DNA of 64,000 nt from JAFAFN01 sp963707555 (lineage in GTDB: Bacteria > Actinomycetota > Acidimicrobiia > Acidimicrobiales > Microtrichaceae): the NCBI GenBank assembly GCA_963707555.1, contig CAVPQM010000024.1, positions 310,001 through 374,000 on the forward strand, read 5' to 3'. Within the stretch, counting starts at the first letter, position 1, and each line of letters opens with the position of its first letter. This document shows, one piece after another, positions 1 to 8,773 of this stretch. The notes under the pieces are model-generated. The model saw only the letters and a list, made by a program, of their open reading frames with translations, was not told the origin of the DNA and did no database searches. Made by a program: the position numbers and the translations under genes.

Positions 1-907
1 CCTTCTTCGACGACGCGCTCTTGGTGCCCTTCTTTTCGGTGGCCGCTGCCTCGATGGCTGCGTCCTCGTCGTGCTCCTGCTTGTACAGGCTGCGCGTGAT
101 GTAGGCGTTGGTGCCGATGCGGCACAGGTTCTGCGTGCACCAGTACAACGCGAGGCCCGCCGGGAAGCCGAAGGAGAAGATCGGCAGGAAGAAGGGCATG
201 ACCTTCATGATCATCTGCTGCTGCGGATTGACGTTGCCCGACGTGTTGCGCGCCTGCATCTGGCGGTTCTGGAACAGCCCGGTGCCCAACATGATCAGCA
301 GCAGCAGGAAGTACGGGATCGCGATCAGCAGGCCGATGCGCAGCGCCTGCGCCGCCGACAGCGACAGGTCCATTCCGAAGAAGTTCATGTCGTTCGTCGA
401 GCTCAGCGCCTTGTACAGCGCCGTGCTGGGGTTCAGGTGCGCCGGCTGGAAGAACTGATCGGTCAGGATCCAGGGCGTCGTGGGCTTGTTCAACGTCACC
501 TGCGCGAGCGCCTGACCCGCACCCGAGCCGAGTCCGCCGTCGCGTTCGGTGAGACCGTGCAGCAGGCGGTACATGATGATGAAGACCGGCATCTGCGCCA
601 GCAAGGGGAGACAGCCACCCAGGGGATTGATCTGATGCTCCCGGTAGAAGGCCATCAGCTCCTGGTTGAGCGTCTCGCGGTCGTCCTTGTACTTCTCCTG
701 CAGCCGCTTCATCTCCGGCTGCAGACGCTGCATCTGCAGCATCGAGCGGGTGCTCTTCACCGTGAGGGGAGTGATGAGGACCATCACGAGCACGGTGAGG
801 CCCATGATGGCGAAACCGAAGCCGAAGGTCGGCCGCAGCCCCTCTGGCACCAGGGTGTAGATGAAATTCAACACCGACGCGAGTGCGTCGAAGAACCCTT
901 CGAACAT
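1..907 (-). CDS. yidC: YidC/Oxa1-family membrane protein insertase (3' end off window)
   Basis: Inserts and folds inner-membrane proteins, alone or with SecYEG. About 302 N-terminal residues are visible and the C-terminus runs off the left edge. The protein begins MFEGFFDALASVLNFIYTL and lacks the large periplasmic P1 domain of proteobacterial YidC, as expected for the short Gram-positive form. A cytosolic helical hairpin rich in Lys/Arg/Glu follows the first membrane segment, then INPLGGCLPLLAQMPVF, a conserved YidC stretch. The visible C-terminal part is Lys/Ala/Ser rich. The ATG shares one base with the yidD stop codon (TGATG), so translation is probably coupled. Last gene seen of the leftward rpmH-rnpA-yidD-yidC operon. 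Confidence 0.95.
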   Translation of the reverse strand, partial: MFEGFFDALASVLNFIYTLVPEGLRPTFGFGFAIMGLTVLVMVLITPLTVKSTRSMLQMQRLQPEMKRLQEKYKDDRETLNQELMAFYREHQINPLGGCLPLLAQMPVFIIMYRLLHGLTERDGGLGSGAGQALAQVTLNKPTTPWILTDQFFQPAHLNPSTALYKALSSTNDMNFFGMDLSLSAAQALRIGLLIAIPYFLLLLIMLGTGLFQNRQMQARNTSGNVNPQQQMIMKVMPFFLPIFSFGFPAGLALYWCTQNLCRIGTNAYITRSLYKQEHDEDAAIEAAATEKKGTKSASSKK

Positions 908-1266
908 CAGTTGACCTCACGGTCTGGGGGAGTGGGGCGGTCTCGGGGGGTCGGAACGGGGTCGTAGCCCTGACCCCCCCATGGGTGACAACGAGCGAGG
1001 CGACGGGTGGCCAACCACGACCCGCGGACGGCGCCGTGGGCCTGGAGCGCTTCGAGCGCGTACGTCGAGCAGCTGGGGGTGTAGCGGCACGGCGACGGGC
1101 GACCGGCACGGGCTCGCTGGTACACGTCGACGCACCAGATCAACGGGCGAGCCGCGATCGAGCGGTGCGTCGCGGCGGGGTCAGCGGCACCCGGTGTGCC
1201 CGACACACCGTCGTCGTCGGGGACGGACGGATCGGTGCGGATGTCGGACACCACGGCGGAGCTCAC
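907..1266 (-). CDS. yidD: Membrane protein insertion efficiency factor YidD
   Basis: Small protein that assists YidC-dependent membrane insertion. At 119 aa it is longer than the usual 70-90 aa because of an N-terminal extension of about 40 residues and a Pro-rich tail. The conserved core is clear: CRYTPSCSTYALEAL followed by the RCHPWGGQGYDPVP motif. The start overlaps the rnpA stop by four bases (ATGA). A later start near the core is possible, since the extension has no recognisable features. Confidence 0.88.
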   Translation of the reverse strand: MSSAVVSDIRTDPSVPDDDGVSGTPGAADPAATHRSIAARPLIWCVDVYQRARAGRPSPCRYTPSCSTYALEALQAHGAVRGSWLATRRLARCHPWGGQGYDPVPTPRDRPTPPDREVN

Positions 1267-1619
1267 CGTGCCTGCCGCGCCGGCGGCGCGCCAGCGGTCG
1301 CCTGCTGCACTGCACGCAACAGATGACCACGCAGCGTGGTCATCGATGCTCCACGTGCCGGTGGTCGCACGACGACGAGGTAGGTCGCCGGCGGAAGGAG
1401 CTCGTCGCGCTGCAGGTCTCGAGCGGCAGCTCGCAGCTGGCGGCGCAAGCGATTGCGGACGACGGCCGTGCCGACCGTCCTCGGCAGAGCGAACGCGACT
1501 GAAGGTCGCTCGGCCTCGCCGAGCAACGCGACAACCACGGTGAGTGGTCCGCTTCGTGCGCGAACACCGTCGGCACGAAGGCGACGGAAGGCGTCACGTC
1601 CGCTGACCCGATCGATCAA
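1263..1619 (-). CDS. rnpA: Ribonuclease P protein component
   Basis: Protein subunit of RNase P, which trims tRNA 5' leaders together with the M1 RNA (not in this window). 118 aa, the normal length, with the family RNR signature (RNRLRRQLRAA, about residues 55-65) and a basic surface. The chosen start is TTG (TTGATCGATCGG), overlapping the rpmH stop codon by three bases. This tight rpmH-rnpA coupling is the usual arrangement. Confidence 0.93.
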   Translation of the reverse strand: MIDRVSGRDAFRRLRADGVRARSGPLTVVVALLGEAERPSVAFALPRTVGTAVVRNRLRRQLRAAARDLQRDELLPPATYLVVVRPPARGASMTTLRGHLLRAVQQATAGAPPARQAR

Positions 1620-1750
1620 GCAGACAGCTTGTGACGGCCCTTGCGGCGACGGGCCTTGATGATGGCCTGGCCGGCGCGGTCCGACATGCGGTGGCGGAAC
1701 CCGTGCTTGCGGCTGCGACGCCGCTTCTTCGGCTGGTAGGTGCGCTTCAC
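1616..1750 (-). CDS. rpmH: Large ribosomal subunit protein bL34
   Basis: 44-residue ribosomal protein beginning (V)KRTYQPKKRRRSRKHGFRHR, the near-invariant L34 N-terminus. An open frame continues upstream, but L34 itself starts at GTG 1748-1750, preceded by a GGAG ribosome-binding site. First gene of the leftward operon. Its promoter must lie in the 453-bp gap shared with dnaA. Confidence 0.96.
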   Translation of the reverse strand: MKRTYQPKKRRRSRKHGFRHRMSDRAGQAIIKARRRKGRHKLSA

Positions 1751-1814
1751 TGGAACTCCAAGGGAAAGAGGACGGAACCGGTTCCGCCCGAGACCCGGTC
1801 CCCGTCGAAAACCC

Positions 1815-1831
1815 GTTGACAGATAGTCAAC
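1815..1831. promoter_or_regulatory. Inverted repeat GTTGAC-N5-GTCAAC upstream of rpmH
   Basis: A perfect 6-5-6 inverted repeat lies about 65 bp upstream of the rpmH start, in the rpmH-dnaA gap. On the minus strand one arm reads TTGAC, so it may overlap a -35 element. It could bind a regulator or be part of the promoter. The rest of 1751-2143 holds no gene I can support. Confidence 0.4.
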
Positions 1832-2143
1832 AGATCGGGGCAGGCGCCTGTCGTGGCCGAGCGCCGACGGTGCGTCACCACCAGGTCGAACCAGGTGGTC
1901 GTCCACCGGGTCATCACAGGATCGAACGCGTAGAAGTGCCCCGGTGAGTACCGGAGCGACCAGCGTATGCGGTGGGATACATGCCCGCCAACCGACCGAC
2001 GACACCCGAGCGATGCAGCGCCCGGGACCACCGGCTCACGCGTCGAGGTCCCGGCACGGACAGCGGTCGTCAGGGGCTCGGGTCCACTTGCACGAACGTG
2101 GATGCGTGAGTACGTTCCGATGCTCGCCCGAGCACCCGAAGAG

Positions 2144-2176
2144 TTGTCCACAGAATGTGGATGCAGCTGTGGATCA
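2144..2176. promoter_or_regulatory. DnaA-box cluster in the dnaA leader
   Basis: TTGTCCACA at 2144-2152 is the high-GC actinobacterial DnaA box. It is followed by reverse-oriented, box-like TGTGGATGC (2156-2164) and TGTGGATCA (2168-2176). They sit 28-60 bp before the dnaA start, consistent with dnaA autoregulation or an accessory origin element. Confidence 0.65.
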
Positions 2177-2203
2177 TGCCGGAGGCGGAGGAGGAGTGCG
2201 TCC

Positions 2204-3604
2204 GTGACTGCCGACGCAACCCAGGTCTGGGACGAGACGGCGAACGTACTCGTGCAGCAGGTCAGCGACGCCGTCTGGAGCTCCACCTTCCAGGACGTGC
2301 GCGGCAAGGAGTTCGTCGACGGCGTGCTCACGTTGTCGGTGCCGAGCCAGATGGTGCGCCAGCGGATCGAACAGCGCTACCTCGGGCTGATGGAGGCCTC
2401 GCTGGCCGATGCCGGGCACGGTTCCATCTCGCTGGTGATCGAGGTCGAGATCGACGACTACCAGCCCGAGCCCGACCTTCCCCGGGGCCCCTCCGCATCG
2501 GTCGGCACCGCCGAGTCCACGACCCCGGGCACATCCGGCGGTCCCGCGAGCGTCGGGTCCGACCCCCTGCCCGACAGCGGCAACCGGCGCTACACCTTCG
2601 AGTCCTTCGTCACCGGTCCCTCCAACCGCTTCGCCCAGGCGGCTGCGCTCTCGGTCGCCGAGACACCTGCTCGCAGCTACAACCCGCTGTTCGTGTACGG
2701 CGGCGCCGGCCTCGGCAAGACCCATCTGCTGCAGTCGATCTCCCACTACGTGCGCGAGAACTACCCGACGTACCGGGTCCGCTACATCTCCACCGAGACG
2801 CTGTTGAACGAGTTCGTCGACGCGATCCGGAAGAACTCCCAGCCGGAGTTCAAGCGCCGGTACCGCGAGATCGACGTCCTGCTCGTCGACGACATCCAGT
2901 TCATGGAGGGCAAGGAGCAGCTCCAGGAGGAGTTCTTCTACACGTTCAACTCGCTGCACGAGGCGCAGCGCCAGATCGTGTTGTCCTCGGACCGCCCGCC
3001 GGACGCCATCGCCACCCTCGAGGACCGTCTGCGCAGTCGCTTCAAGATGGGCCTGATCACCGACATCCAACCACCCGACTTCGAGACGCGCCTCGCGATC
3101 CTCCGCAAGAAGGGCGAACACGCCGGCTCGCGGGTCCCCTCGGACGTGCTCGAGTTCATCGCCGCGAACATCACCTACAACATCCGTGAGCTCGAGGGCG
3201 CGCTCATCCGCGTCAGCGCGTACGCCGCGCTCAACGACGCCGATCTCACCGTCGCACTGGCCGCCGAGATCCTCGCCGACTCGATCAGTTCCACGAAGCC
3301 GCGACAGATCACCGCGGCCTTCATCACCGAGCGCACTGCCGAGATGTTCGGCCTCGAGGTCGAGCAGCTCCGCGGCAAGAGCCGTACCCGAGACCTGGTG
3401 CACGCACGCCAGGTCGGGATGTACGTGTGCCGCTCGCTCACCGATCTGTCGTACCCCCAGATCGGCAAGGAGTTCGGTGGACGGGACCACACCACGGTCA
3501 TCCACGCCTACGAGAAGATCGCGAACCTCATGCAGGAGCGCCGCAAGACCTACGAGGACGTCACCGCCCTCGAGGCGCTCATCCAGCAGCACGCGACGGG
3601 CTGA
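2204..3604 (+). CDS. dnaA: Chromosomal replication initiator protein DnaA
   Basis: AAA+ initiator that binds DnaA boxes and opens oriC. The GTG at 2204 is chosen because a GGAGGAG ribosome-binding site precedes it and homology begins at (V)TADATQVWDETANVL; upstream in-frame codons are leader. 466 aa: domain I about 1-85, a Pro/Ser/Gly linker, AAA+ domain with Walker A GGAGLGKTHL (about 166) and Walker B VLLVDDIQFM (about 225), and C-terminal DNA-binding domain with the GRDHTTVIHA signature (about 425). No anomalies. Confidence 0.97.
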   Translation: MTADATQVWDETANVLVQQVSDAVWSSTFQDVRGKEFVDGVLTLSVPSQMVRQRIEQRYLGLMEASLADAGHGSISLVIEVEIDDYQPEPDLPRGPSASVGTAESTTPGTSGGPASVGSDPLPDSGNRRYTFESFVTGPSNRFAQAAALSVAETPARSYNPLFVYGGAGLGKTHLLQSISHYVRENYPTYRVRYISTETLLNEFVDAIRKNSQPEFKRRYREIDVLLVDDIQFMEGKEQLQEEFFYTFNSLHEAQRQIVLSSDRPPDAIATLEDRLRSRFKMGLITDIQPPDFETRLAILRKKGEHAGSRVPSDVLEFIAANITYNIRELEGALIRVSAYAALNDADLTVALAAEILADSISSTKPRQITAAFITERTAEMFGLEVEQLRGKSRTRDLVHARQVGMYVCRSLTDLSYPQIGKEFGGRDHTTVIHAYEKIANLMQERRKTYEDVTALEALIQQHATG

Positions 3605-3925
3605 CGCACACATGATGCCGACGCGGACGACGGCGTCCTCTGTGCACAACCGGTGGGACAACCGTGCTCGCGGCCCGGGTGAGATGGGGGTCGCGACCGC
3701 GATGGGAGCGGGATCGCGCTGTGATCGACCGACCCCTCGTCGCGTCCCGTGCACAGACATCGGTGTAGTTCCATCGATGTGCAGTGGATCACCGGAACGG
3801 CGTGTGGACGAGCAACCCTTGCCAGCGTTGGCCTGCGCTAGGTTTCCCACAATCCACAGGCCCAACTACTACTTCCACTGGTTGAACAACGAACACAGCA
3901 CCAGTAGTGGGGAAAGCGAGAAGCA
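3605..3925. other. Probable oriC (dnaA-dnaN intergenic region)
   Basis: 321 bp without a gene between dnaA and dnaN, the usual actinobacterial origin site. DnaA-box-like nonamers: TGTGCACAA (3641-3649, reverse), TGTGGACGA (3803-3811, reverse), TTTCCCACA (3843-3851) and CAATCCACA (3850-3858). The last 60 bp before dnaN is the most A+T-rich part and contains short CCAGTAGTGG-like repeats, a candidate unwinding element. The boxes are degenerate, so origin function is inferred from position and box clustering. Confidence 0.7.
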
Positions 3926-5017
3926 GTGAAGTTCCGCTGTGAGCGTGACGTGCTCGTCGAAGCACTTGCCACCGCTCAACGAGCCACGTCCAGTCGCGCC
4001 ACGCTGCCGGTGCTGTCGGGGCTTCGGCTCTCGCTCGCCGGCAACACGCTGCGACTGACGGGCAGTGACCTCGACCTGACCATCACCACCGAGATCGAGG
4101 TCTCGGGGGGCACCGACGGCGTTGCCGTCCTGCCCGCGAAGATGGCCGTCGACATCGTCCGATCCCTCGAGGGCGGCGCGATCGACGTCGAGACCGACGG
4201 CGACGAGGCGCGCATCAGTGGAGGTCGTTCCAACTTCCGCCTGCACGCGATCCCCGCCGACGAGTTCCCGAACCTGGTCGATCCCGTCGGTGAGCAGGTG
4301 ACCCTGACCGCCGCGGATCTCGCCGAGGGCCTCAAGCAGGTGGTGCGTGCCGCGTCGACCGACGAGTCACGACCGATCCTCACCGGTGTGCTGCTCGCGG
4401 CCGAGGGTCAGGGCTTGCGCATGGTCTCGACCGACTCGTACCGGCTCGCCGTGCGGGACCTCCCGGGCACCGCTGCGCTCAAGGAGGACCAGACCGTCCT
4501 GGTGCCCTCACGGGCCCTGAACGAGCTGGCTCGCGCGCTGCACGACGACGAAGACGTGACGCTGATCCTGGGGGAGCGCGATGCCTCCTTCCAGGTCGGT
4601 GCGCTGCACCTGACCACCCGCCTCATCGAGGGTGAGTTCCCCAACTACCGCGGCCTCATCCCGACCGCGCAGCCGAACCGCCTCAACGTCGATCGTCAAG
4701 CACTGCTCGACGCGGTGCGCCGCGTCCGCCTGATGGCACGCGAGAACAGCCCGGTCCGGCTCACCATGACGACCGATCAGCTCGAACTGCGCGCGGTCAC
4801 GCTCGACGTCGGCGAGGCCTCGGAGCAGCTCGACGCGTCCTACCAGGGCGACGAGCTGACGGTCGCGTTCAACCCGGAGTACCTCGTCGACGGACTCGAG
4901 GTGACCCCCGGTGAACAGGTCTCCCTCGAGACGGTCGACTCGCTCAAGCCGGCGTTGCTGCGTCCCCTCGACAGCGAGGACTTCCTCTACCTGCTCATGC
5001 CGGTCCGGGTCTCCTGA
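3926..5017 (+). CDS. dnaN: DNA polymerase III sliding clamp (beta subunit)
   Basis: Ring-shaped processivity factor for the replicative polymerase. 363 aa, full length, GTG start beginning (V)KFRCERDVLVEAL. It has three topologically similar clamp domains, and the C-terminus ends LDSEDFLYLLMPVRVS, matching the conserved end of the family. Followed after 23 bp by recF, probably on the same transcript. Confidence 0.97.
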   Translation: MKFRCERDVLVEALATAQRATSSRATLPVLSGLRLSLAGNTLRLTGSDLDLTITTEIEVSGGTDGVAVLPAKMAVDIVRSLEGGAIDVETDGDEARISGGRSNFRLHAIPADEFPNLVDPVGEQVTLTAADLAEGLKQVVRAASTDESRPILTGVLLAAEGQGLRMVSTDSYRLAVRDLPGTAALKEDQTVLVPSRALNELARALHDDEDVTLILGERDASFQVGALHLTTRLIEGEFPNYRGLIPTAQPNRLNVDRQALLDAVRRVRLMARENSPVRLTMTTDQLELRAVTLDVGEASEQLDASYQGDELTVAFNPEYLVDGLEVTPGEQVSLETVDSLKPALLRPLDSEDFLYLLMPVRVS

Positions 5018-5040
5018 CCCCGACCGCCTGACCCCGATCG

Positions 5041-6151
5041 ATGCGAGTGCGCGTCGAGCGCCTGTGGCTCAAGGACTTCCGGTCCTACGAAGCCCTCGAG
5101 ATCGAGCTCGTCGACGGGCTCTGTGCCGTCGTGGGTCCCAACGGCGTCGGCAAGTCGAACCTGCTCGAAGCGGTCGGCTACCTGTCGCTGCTCGAGTCGT
5201 TCCGAGGCGCCCCTGCCGAGGCGTTGATCCGCGCGGGTGCGCCCGCGGCGGTCGTGCGTGGCCAGATCGTGGCCGACGGTCGCGAACAGCTCATCGAGGC
5301 CGAGCTCGTGAGCTCCGGTCGCAACCGGGTGCTCCTGAACCGTCAGCGCCTCACCCGCAACCGTGACCTGCTCGGGGCGCTGCGCGTCACGGTGTTCTCT
5401 CCCGAGGACCTGGCGCTGCTCAAGGGTGGACCGGCGCTCCGGCGGACCTACCTCGACCAGCTGCTCGTCGGGCTCGACCCGCGACACGACGCGATCCGCT
5501 CGCAGTACGACAAGGCGCTGCGACAGCGCAACGCGCTGCTGAAGCAGACCCATGGGCGCCTCGACGAGGCCGCCGAGTTCACCCTGGCGGTGTGGGACGA
5601 CAAGCTCGTCGAGGCGGGGGAACGACTCGCCGCGTTGCGCGACGACCTGGCGATCCGACTCGAGCCGATCGTCGTGCAGGCCTACGAGGACGTCGCCGGT
5701 GACCACCACCGGATCTCGCTCACCTACGTCGCGCCCTGGCGGGACCAGGGTCTGCGCGACGCGCTCGTCGCGGCGCGGCCGCGACGAGTTGCGTCGCGGC
5801 CTCACGCTCGTCGGGCCGCACCGCGACGACCTGGCCGTGGTGCTCCAGGGGATGCCGGCACGGACGCACGCGTCGCAGGGTGAGCAGCGCTCGCTGGCCC
5901 TGGCCCTGCGGCTGGCCTCGCACCGGTTGCTGCACGACGTGACGGGTGCACCGCCGGTCCTGTTGCTCGACGACGTGTTCTCCGAGCTCGACCCCGACCG
6001 CTCGGCGGCGCTGCTGCGGAGCCTCCCTGCCGGACAGGCGCTGCTGTCGACCGCGAGCGGTCTGCCCGACGGCGTCGAGGTGGCGCAGCGCGTGAACGTG
6101 AGCGCCGGGGCGACCGGCACCGACGCGACGAGCTCGCTCGCCGGCGGCTGA
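5041..6151 (+). CDS. recF: DNA replication and repair protein RecF (apparent frameshift)
   Basis: SMC-like ATPase that loads RecA at gaps. Walker A GPNGVGKSN lies near residue 36; ABC-type Walker B LLLDDVFSELD is near the end. The reading frame breaks at about 5778-5780 in a GCGCGGCCGCGACG run. Removing one C joins ...ALVAAR to RDELRRGLTLVGPHRDD and restores a 369-aa protein of normal length. Both halves are well conserved on either side, so a sequencing or assembly insertion is more likely than a mutation. Confidence 0.9.
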
Positions 6152-6185
6152 GCCGTGACGCCGGCGAGCGGCGTAACGTGTGGCC

Positions 6186-6515
6186 ATGGCGTGGGAGCCC
6201 CTCCCGGGCACGACCGAATCGATGAAGCCGGTCGGATCGGCGTTGAGCCACCTGCACCGGACCCTCGGCCTCGCGCGGCCCGACACCGTGCGCCTGCTCG
6301 AGGAACACTGGTCGGCGATCGTCGGTGCGCAGCTCGCGCCACGCTGCGCGGTGGAATCGGTCCGTCACGGCGAACTGGTCGTTGCGGTCGACGACGCGGC
6401 GCTCGCCGAACACCTTCGTTGGAGTGCCCGTGACCTGGTCGCGGCCGCCGACGCGGTGTGCGGCGGCGGGGTGTTGGAGTCGTTGTCGGTGAAGGTGCGT
6501 CGAGCCGCTCGCTGA
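6186..6515 (+). CDS. DUF721 (DciA-like) protein
   Basis: 109 aa, found between recF and gyrB as in most Actinobacteria. The core (HLHRTLGLARPDTVRLLEEH, then WSAIVG and the ELVVAVDDAALAEHL segment) matches DUF721; DciA members help load the replicative helicase. That role is carried over from the family. The GTG at 6180 is an alternative start. The last ~53 bases belong to a 59-bp tandem duplication described separately. Confidence 0.8.
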   Translation: MAWEPLPGTTESMKPVGSALSHLHRTLGLARPDTVRLLEEHWSAIVGAQLAPRCAVESVRHGELVVAVDDAALAEHLRWSARDLVAAADAVCGGGVLESLSVKVRRAAR

Positions 6516-6587
6516 GTGACCGCGGCGGGGTGTTGGAGTCGTTGTCGGCGAAGGTGCGTCGAGCCGCTCGCTGAGTGACCGCGGCGG
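6463..6587. repeat. 59-bp tandem duplication at the 3' end of the DUF721 gene
   Basis: Two 59-bp copies (6463-6521 and 6522-6580) plus 7 bases of a third, starting GCGGCGGGGTGTTGG. They differ by one base (T6490 versus C6549). The first copy encodes the DUF721 C-terminus and its stop; the second is untranslated and lies in the gyrB upstream region. Confidence 0.9.
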
Positions 6588-6695
6588 CCTCACGTCGACC
6601 CTGTGGGACCGGGTCGCGGTCCCCCGGCGGGTGGCCGGGGAGGACCCCTGCAGGTGGTACCATTTCGGACCGACGTCGCGCGGGTCTCCCACCTC

Positions 6696-6718
6696 TGGTC
6701 CACAGGTTGTCCACAACC
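6696..6718. promoter_or_regulatory. Pair of DnaA boxes upstream of gyrB
   Basis: TGGTCCACA (6696-6704) and the perfect TTGTCCACA (6707-6715) are direct repeats 11 bp apart, one helical turn. The second lies in a GGTTGT-CC-ACAACC inverted repeat (6705-6718). They are about 60-80 bp before the gyrB start, suggesting DnaA control of gyrBA or an extra DnaA-binding site. Confidence 0.6.
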
Positions 6719-6777
6719 ATCACGGGGGAGTCATCCACCGTGGCGACGACTCAGAGGCTGCTGTCCGGAGGCAACGC

Positions 6778-8733
6778 TTGACCTCAGAATCCACCACGTA
6801 CGGTGCCGACGCGATTCAGGTGCTCGAGGGCCTCGAGGCCGTCCGCAAGCGTCCCGGCATGTACATCGGCTCGACCGGTCCCGCCGGACTCCACCACATG
6901 GTCTACGAGATCGTCGACAACTCCGTCGACGAGGCGATGGCCGGCTACGCGACCACGATCGACGTGCGCCTGCTGCCCGACGGCGGCTGCGAGGTGCGCG
7001 ACGACGGCCGTGGCATCCCCACCGGCCAGTCGACCCAGTACCCGGAGTTGAGCGCGGCCGAGGTCGTGCTCACCGTGCTGCACGCGGGCGGCAAGTTCGG
7101 CGGCGGCGGGTACAAGGTGTCCGGCGGCCTGCACGGCGTCGGCAGCTCGGTCGTGAACGCCCTCTCCACCCGCCTCGAGGTCGAGATCGACCGCGAGGGC
7201 AAGACCCATCGCATGGTCTTCACCGACGGCGGTGAGCTGGTCGAGCGCCTCGAGCCGGTCGCCGATTCACCGCTGGGCCCCGACGGCGAGCCCCGCACCG
7301 GCACGATGGTGCGCTTCTGGCCGGATCCGGCGATCTTCGACGAGACCAACTTCCGTGCGGCCACCCTGACCGAGCGCTTCCAGATGATGGCCTTCCTGAA
7401 CGCCGGGCTGCAGATCACCTTCGTCGACGACCGCCCCGATCACGACCACGAGCCGACCGTCTATCGCTACGACGGCGGCATCAAGGACTTCGTGCGCCAC
7501 GTCAACGCCGCCAAGGAAGCGCTCTTCAGCGACGTCGGCTACCTGGCCCAGGAGGAGTCCGAGGGCGACAACTCGATGGCGGTCGAGGTCGCGTTCCAGT
7601 GGAACACGGGCTACAACTCCGACGGCCTGCACTCCTTCGCGAACGGCATCTCGACCATCGAGGGCGGCATGCACGAAGAGGGCTTCAAGAAGTCCCTCAC
7701 CAACACGGTCAACCGCTACGCGCGAGAGCACCAGTTCCTGAAGGAGAAGGACCCGAACCTGCAGGGCGAGGACATCCGAGAGGGCCTGACCGCCATCATC
7801 TCGGTGAAGCTCACCGACCCCCAGTTCGAGGGTCAGACCAAGGCGAAGCTCGGCAACGTCCCGATGCGTTCGCTCGTCGAGCGTGCCACCAACGACAAGC
7901 TGTCCGAGTGGCTCGAGGAGCATCCCTCCGAGGCGAAGCGCATCCTGCAGAAGTCGGTCCAGGCGGCCCGCGCACGTGAGGCCGCCCGCAACGCCCGTGA
8001 GGCGACCCGCCGGAAGTCCGCGCTCGACGGCGCAGGACTGCCCGGCAAGCTGGCCGACTGCTCCTCGAAGGATCCGCGCGAGTCCGAGCTCTACATCGTC
8101 GAGGGCAACTCCGCCGGTGGCTCCGCGAAGGACGCGCGCAACCCGGCGACCATGGCGATCCTGCCGATCCGCGGCAAGATCCTCAACGTCGAGCGGGCCC
8201 GTCTCGACAAGATGCTCAAGAACACCGAGGTCCAGGCGTTGATCTCGGCGGTCGGCGCGGGTGTCGGCGACGAGTTCGACATCGAGAAGATCCGGTACCA
8301 CAAGGTGGTGCTGATGTGCGACGCCGATGTCGACGGCTCGCACATCCGGACGCTGCTGCTCACGTTCTTCTTCCGTCAGATGCGACCCCTCATCGAGGGC
8401 GGGCACATCTTCATCGCCCAGCCGCCGCTGTATTCGACCGAGGTCGGCCGCAACAAGATCTACCTGAAGGACGACGCGGCGAAGGCGGCGTTCGTCGCCG
8501 AGCACCCGAACCACAAGAACGAGTTCCAGCGACTCAAGGGCCTGGGCGAGATGGACGCCGAGGAGCTGTGGGAGACCACGATGGACCCGGCTCGCCGGAC
8601 CTTGCTGCAGGTCTCGGTCGAACAGGCCGTCATCGCCGACGAGGTGTTCTCGATCCTGATGGGCGACGACGTCGAGAGTCGCAAGCACTTCATCCAGACG
8701 AACGCCTCCGACGTCCGGTTCCTGGACATCTGA
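6778..8733 (+). CDS. gyrB: DNA gyrase subunit B
   Basis: ATPase subunit of gyrase. The TTG at 6778 is chosen because GGAGG sits 6 bases upstream and homology begins (L)TSESTTYGADAIQVLEGL, giving 651 aa. The GHKL ATPase site (IVDNSVDEAMAG; DDGRGIPTG; GGLHGVGSSVVNAL), transducer and Toprim domain are all present. The Toprim motif reads VEGNSAGGSA: Asn444 (codon AAC at 8107) replaces the usual Asp of EGDSAGG, equivalent to E. coli Asp426. Forty bases separate it from gyrA. Confidence 0.97.
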   Translation: MTSESTTYGADAIQVLEGLEAVRKRPGMYIGSTGPAGLHHMVYEIVDNSVDEAMAGYATTIDVRLLPDGGCEVRDDGRGIPTGQSTQYPELSAAEVVLTVLHAGGKFGGGGYKVSGGLHGVGSSVVNALSTRLEVEIDREGKTHRMVFTDGGELVERLEPVADSPLGPDGEPRTGTMVRFWPDPAIFDETNFRAATLTERFQMMAFLNAGLQITFVDDRPDHDHEPTVYRYDGGIKDFVRHVNAAKEALFSDVGYLAQEESEGDNSMAVEVAFQWNTGYNSDGLHSFANGISTIEGGMHEEGFKKSLTNTVNRYAREHQFLKEKDPNLQGEDIREGLTAIISVKLTDPQFEGQTKAKLGNVPMRSLVERATNDKLSEWLEEHPSEAKRILQKSVQAARAREAARNAREATRRKSALDGAGLPGKLADCSSKDPRESELYIVEGNSAGGSAKDARNPATMAILPIRGKILNVERARLDKMLKNTEVQALISAVGAGVGDEFDIEKIRYHKVVLMCDADVDGSHIRTLLLTFFFRQMRPLIEGGHIFIAQPPLYSTEVGRNKIYLKDDAAKAAFVAEHPNHKNEFQRLKGLGEMDAEELWETTMDPARRTLLQVSVEQAVIADEVFSILMGDDVESRKHFIQTNASDVRFLDI

Positions 8734-8773
8734 TGGCGACGGCTGGACATCCGAACGAGCGGAGCCGCACCAC

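Noticed and set aside
2174..3865. Long minus-strand reading frame opposite dnaA
   Set aside because: Low-complexity Arg/Gly/Glu-rich translation with no family sequence; it mirrors dnaA codon use in high-GC DNA. Similar shadows lie opposite gyrA (9299-11470) and lon (44723-47149).
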